Shown: positions 15,700 to 16,517 of the stretch, in pieces
Layout of the letters: every line of letters starts with the position of its first letter
Numbering within the stretch: position 1 is the first letter of the stretch
NCBI GenBank assembly: GCA_034678415.1
Contig: JAXDBV010000326.1
Location: 1-16,517, forward strand
Origin: JAXDBV01 sp034678415
GTDB taxonomy: Bacteria; Bacteroidota; Bacteroidia; Bacteroidales; VadinHA17
Length of the DNA stretch: 16,517 bases
Direction of reading: 5' to 3'
Position numbers and translations under genes: made by a program
Notes under the pieces: generated by a model
Told to the model about the DNA's origin: nothing
What the model saw: the letters and a program-made list of their open reading frames with translations, nothing else
Database searches by the model: none

Positions 15700-16517
15700 A
15701 TGGATGCAGCGCAACTATTTGAGAACATCAGGAAGAAAAAAAGCTTCCTTTGCGTGGGCCTGGATCCTGATCCCTCGCGGATCCCTCCTCATCTTGCGAC
15801 AGACGGTGACCCGGTATATGCGTTTAACCGGGCCATTGTGGATGCAACGGCCGCTTATGCCGTGGCATACAAACCGAACCTGGCCTTCTATGAGTGCCGG
15901 GGAGTGAAAGGCTGGGAAAGCCTTCTGAAAACAGTGAGGTATATCCGCCAGCATTATCCGGATATATTTCTTATTGCCGATGCCAAGAGGGGTGATATCG
16001 GCAACACCTCTAAAAAATACGCCGCTGCCTTTTTTGAAAGTAGTGTTTCAGGCTTTGATTTTGATGCGGTTACCGTCGCACCCTATATGGGTGAAGACTC
16101 GGTATCGCCTTTCCTTGAGTACTCCGGTAAATGGGTCATCTTACTGGCTCTCACATCGAACAGGGGAGCCGATGATTTCCAGTTAATGATTGAAGGCGAC
16201 AGCGGTCTGCGGCTTTTCGAGAAAGTGATTACGCAATCACAGACCTGGGGTGGCGCCGACCGGATGATGTATGTGGTGGGGGCCACCAGGGCAGAGATGG
16301 TTGATCACATACGTAAACTGGTTCCCGCTCATTTCTTCCTTGTGCCCGGTGTGGGAGCCCAGGGTGGCAACCTGCAGGAGGTGTCCCGCTGCGGAATGAA
16401 CCGGCAATGCGGACTCCTGGTAAATGCATCGAGGGCCGTCATCCACGCTGACACAACGGAACAGTTTGCCGATAAAGCCCGCGAGGCCGCCGCACTATTG
16501 CAGTCGGAAATGACCGA
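15700..16517 (+). CDS. pyrF: Orotidine 5'-phosphate decarboxylase (3' end cut by the window)
   Basis: This enzyme makes UMP from OMP, the last step of pyrimidine synthesis. The reading frame from ATG 15700 stays open for 272 codons to the right edge without a stop, close to the length of the long PyrF type, so only a few residues are probably missing. The catalytic aspartate/lysine array is DAKRGDIG (residues 94-101, Lys96 and Asp99). Asp22 in CVGLDPD, PYMGEDSV, VVGATR, LVPGVGAQGG and LLVNASRAV outline the barrel and phosphate site. The insertions place it in the group typical of Bacteroidota and actinobacteria rather than E. coli-type PyrF. ATG 15704 and ATG 15690 are in other frames. The ten-base gap after prfA suggests a shared transcript. 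Confidence 0.95.
   Translation, partial: MDAAQLFENIRKKKSFLCVGLDPDPSRIPPHLATDGDPVYAFNRAIVDATAAYAVAYKPNLAFYECRGVKGWESLLKTVRYIRQHYPDIFLIADAKRGDIGNTSKKYAAAFFESSVSGFDFDAVTVAPYMGEDSVSPFLEYSGKWVILLALTSNRGADDFQLMIEGDSGLRLFEKVITQSQTWGGADRMMYVVGATRAEMVDHIRKLVPAHFFLVPGVGAQGGNLQEVSRCGMNRQCGLLVNASRAVIHADTTEQFADKAREAAALLQSEMT

Overview
The window is a stretch of ordinary chromosome from a member of the Bacteroidota, most likely of Bacteroidales type. The evidence is a type III glutamine synthetase, a Bacteroidota-type PurM, a TPR/beta-propeller/OmpA protein resembling PorE of the type IX secretion system, a DUF3109 protein, promoters of the TAnnTTTG class and almost no Shine-Dalgarno sequences. All twelve protein genes lie on the + strand. 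I see no tRNA, rRNA, CRISPR array, insertion sequence, integrase or phage gene.

Layout. (1) 2-4611: topoisomerase IV genes parE (cut by the left edge and apparently broken by a one-base frameshift near 180) and parC, followed closely by shikimate kinase aroK. (2) 4699-8710: a promoter, a small secreted or lipid-anchored protein of unknown function, cofactor-independent phosphoglycerate mutase gpmI, a cysteine-rich DUF3109 protein and an M20 metallopeptidase. The gaps are 7-29 bases, so this looks like one transcription unit. (3) 8711-9019: a 309-base non-coding stretch whose last 120 bases hold three evenly spaced dyads, two of them built on CCCCC/GGGGG arms. (4) 9020-11209: glnN, glutamine synthetase III, ending in a hairpin that contains its stop codon. 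(5) 11286-13277: the PorE-like envelope protein. (6) 13368 to the right edge: purM, prfA and pyrF (the last lacking only its 3' end), joining purine synthesis, translation termination and pyrimidine synthesis.

Most genes are housekeeping: chromosome decatenation, aromatic amino acid synthesis, glycolysis, peptide turnover, ammonia assimilation, envelope assembly, nucleotide synthesis and translation termination. I do not find a clear new multi-gene system. The parts that repay a second look are the dyad cluster before glnN, the parE frameshift with its coincidental ATGA overlap, and the two uncharacterised proteins beside gpmI.
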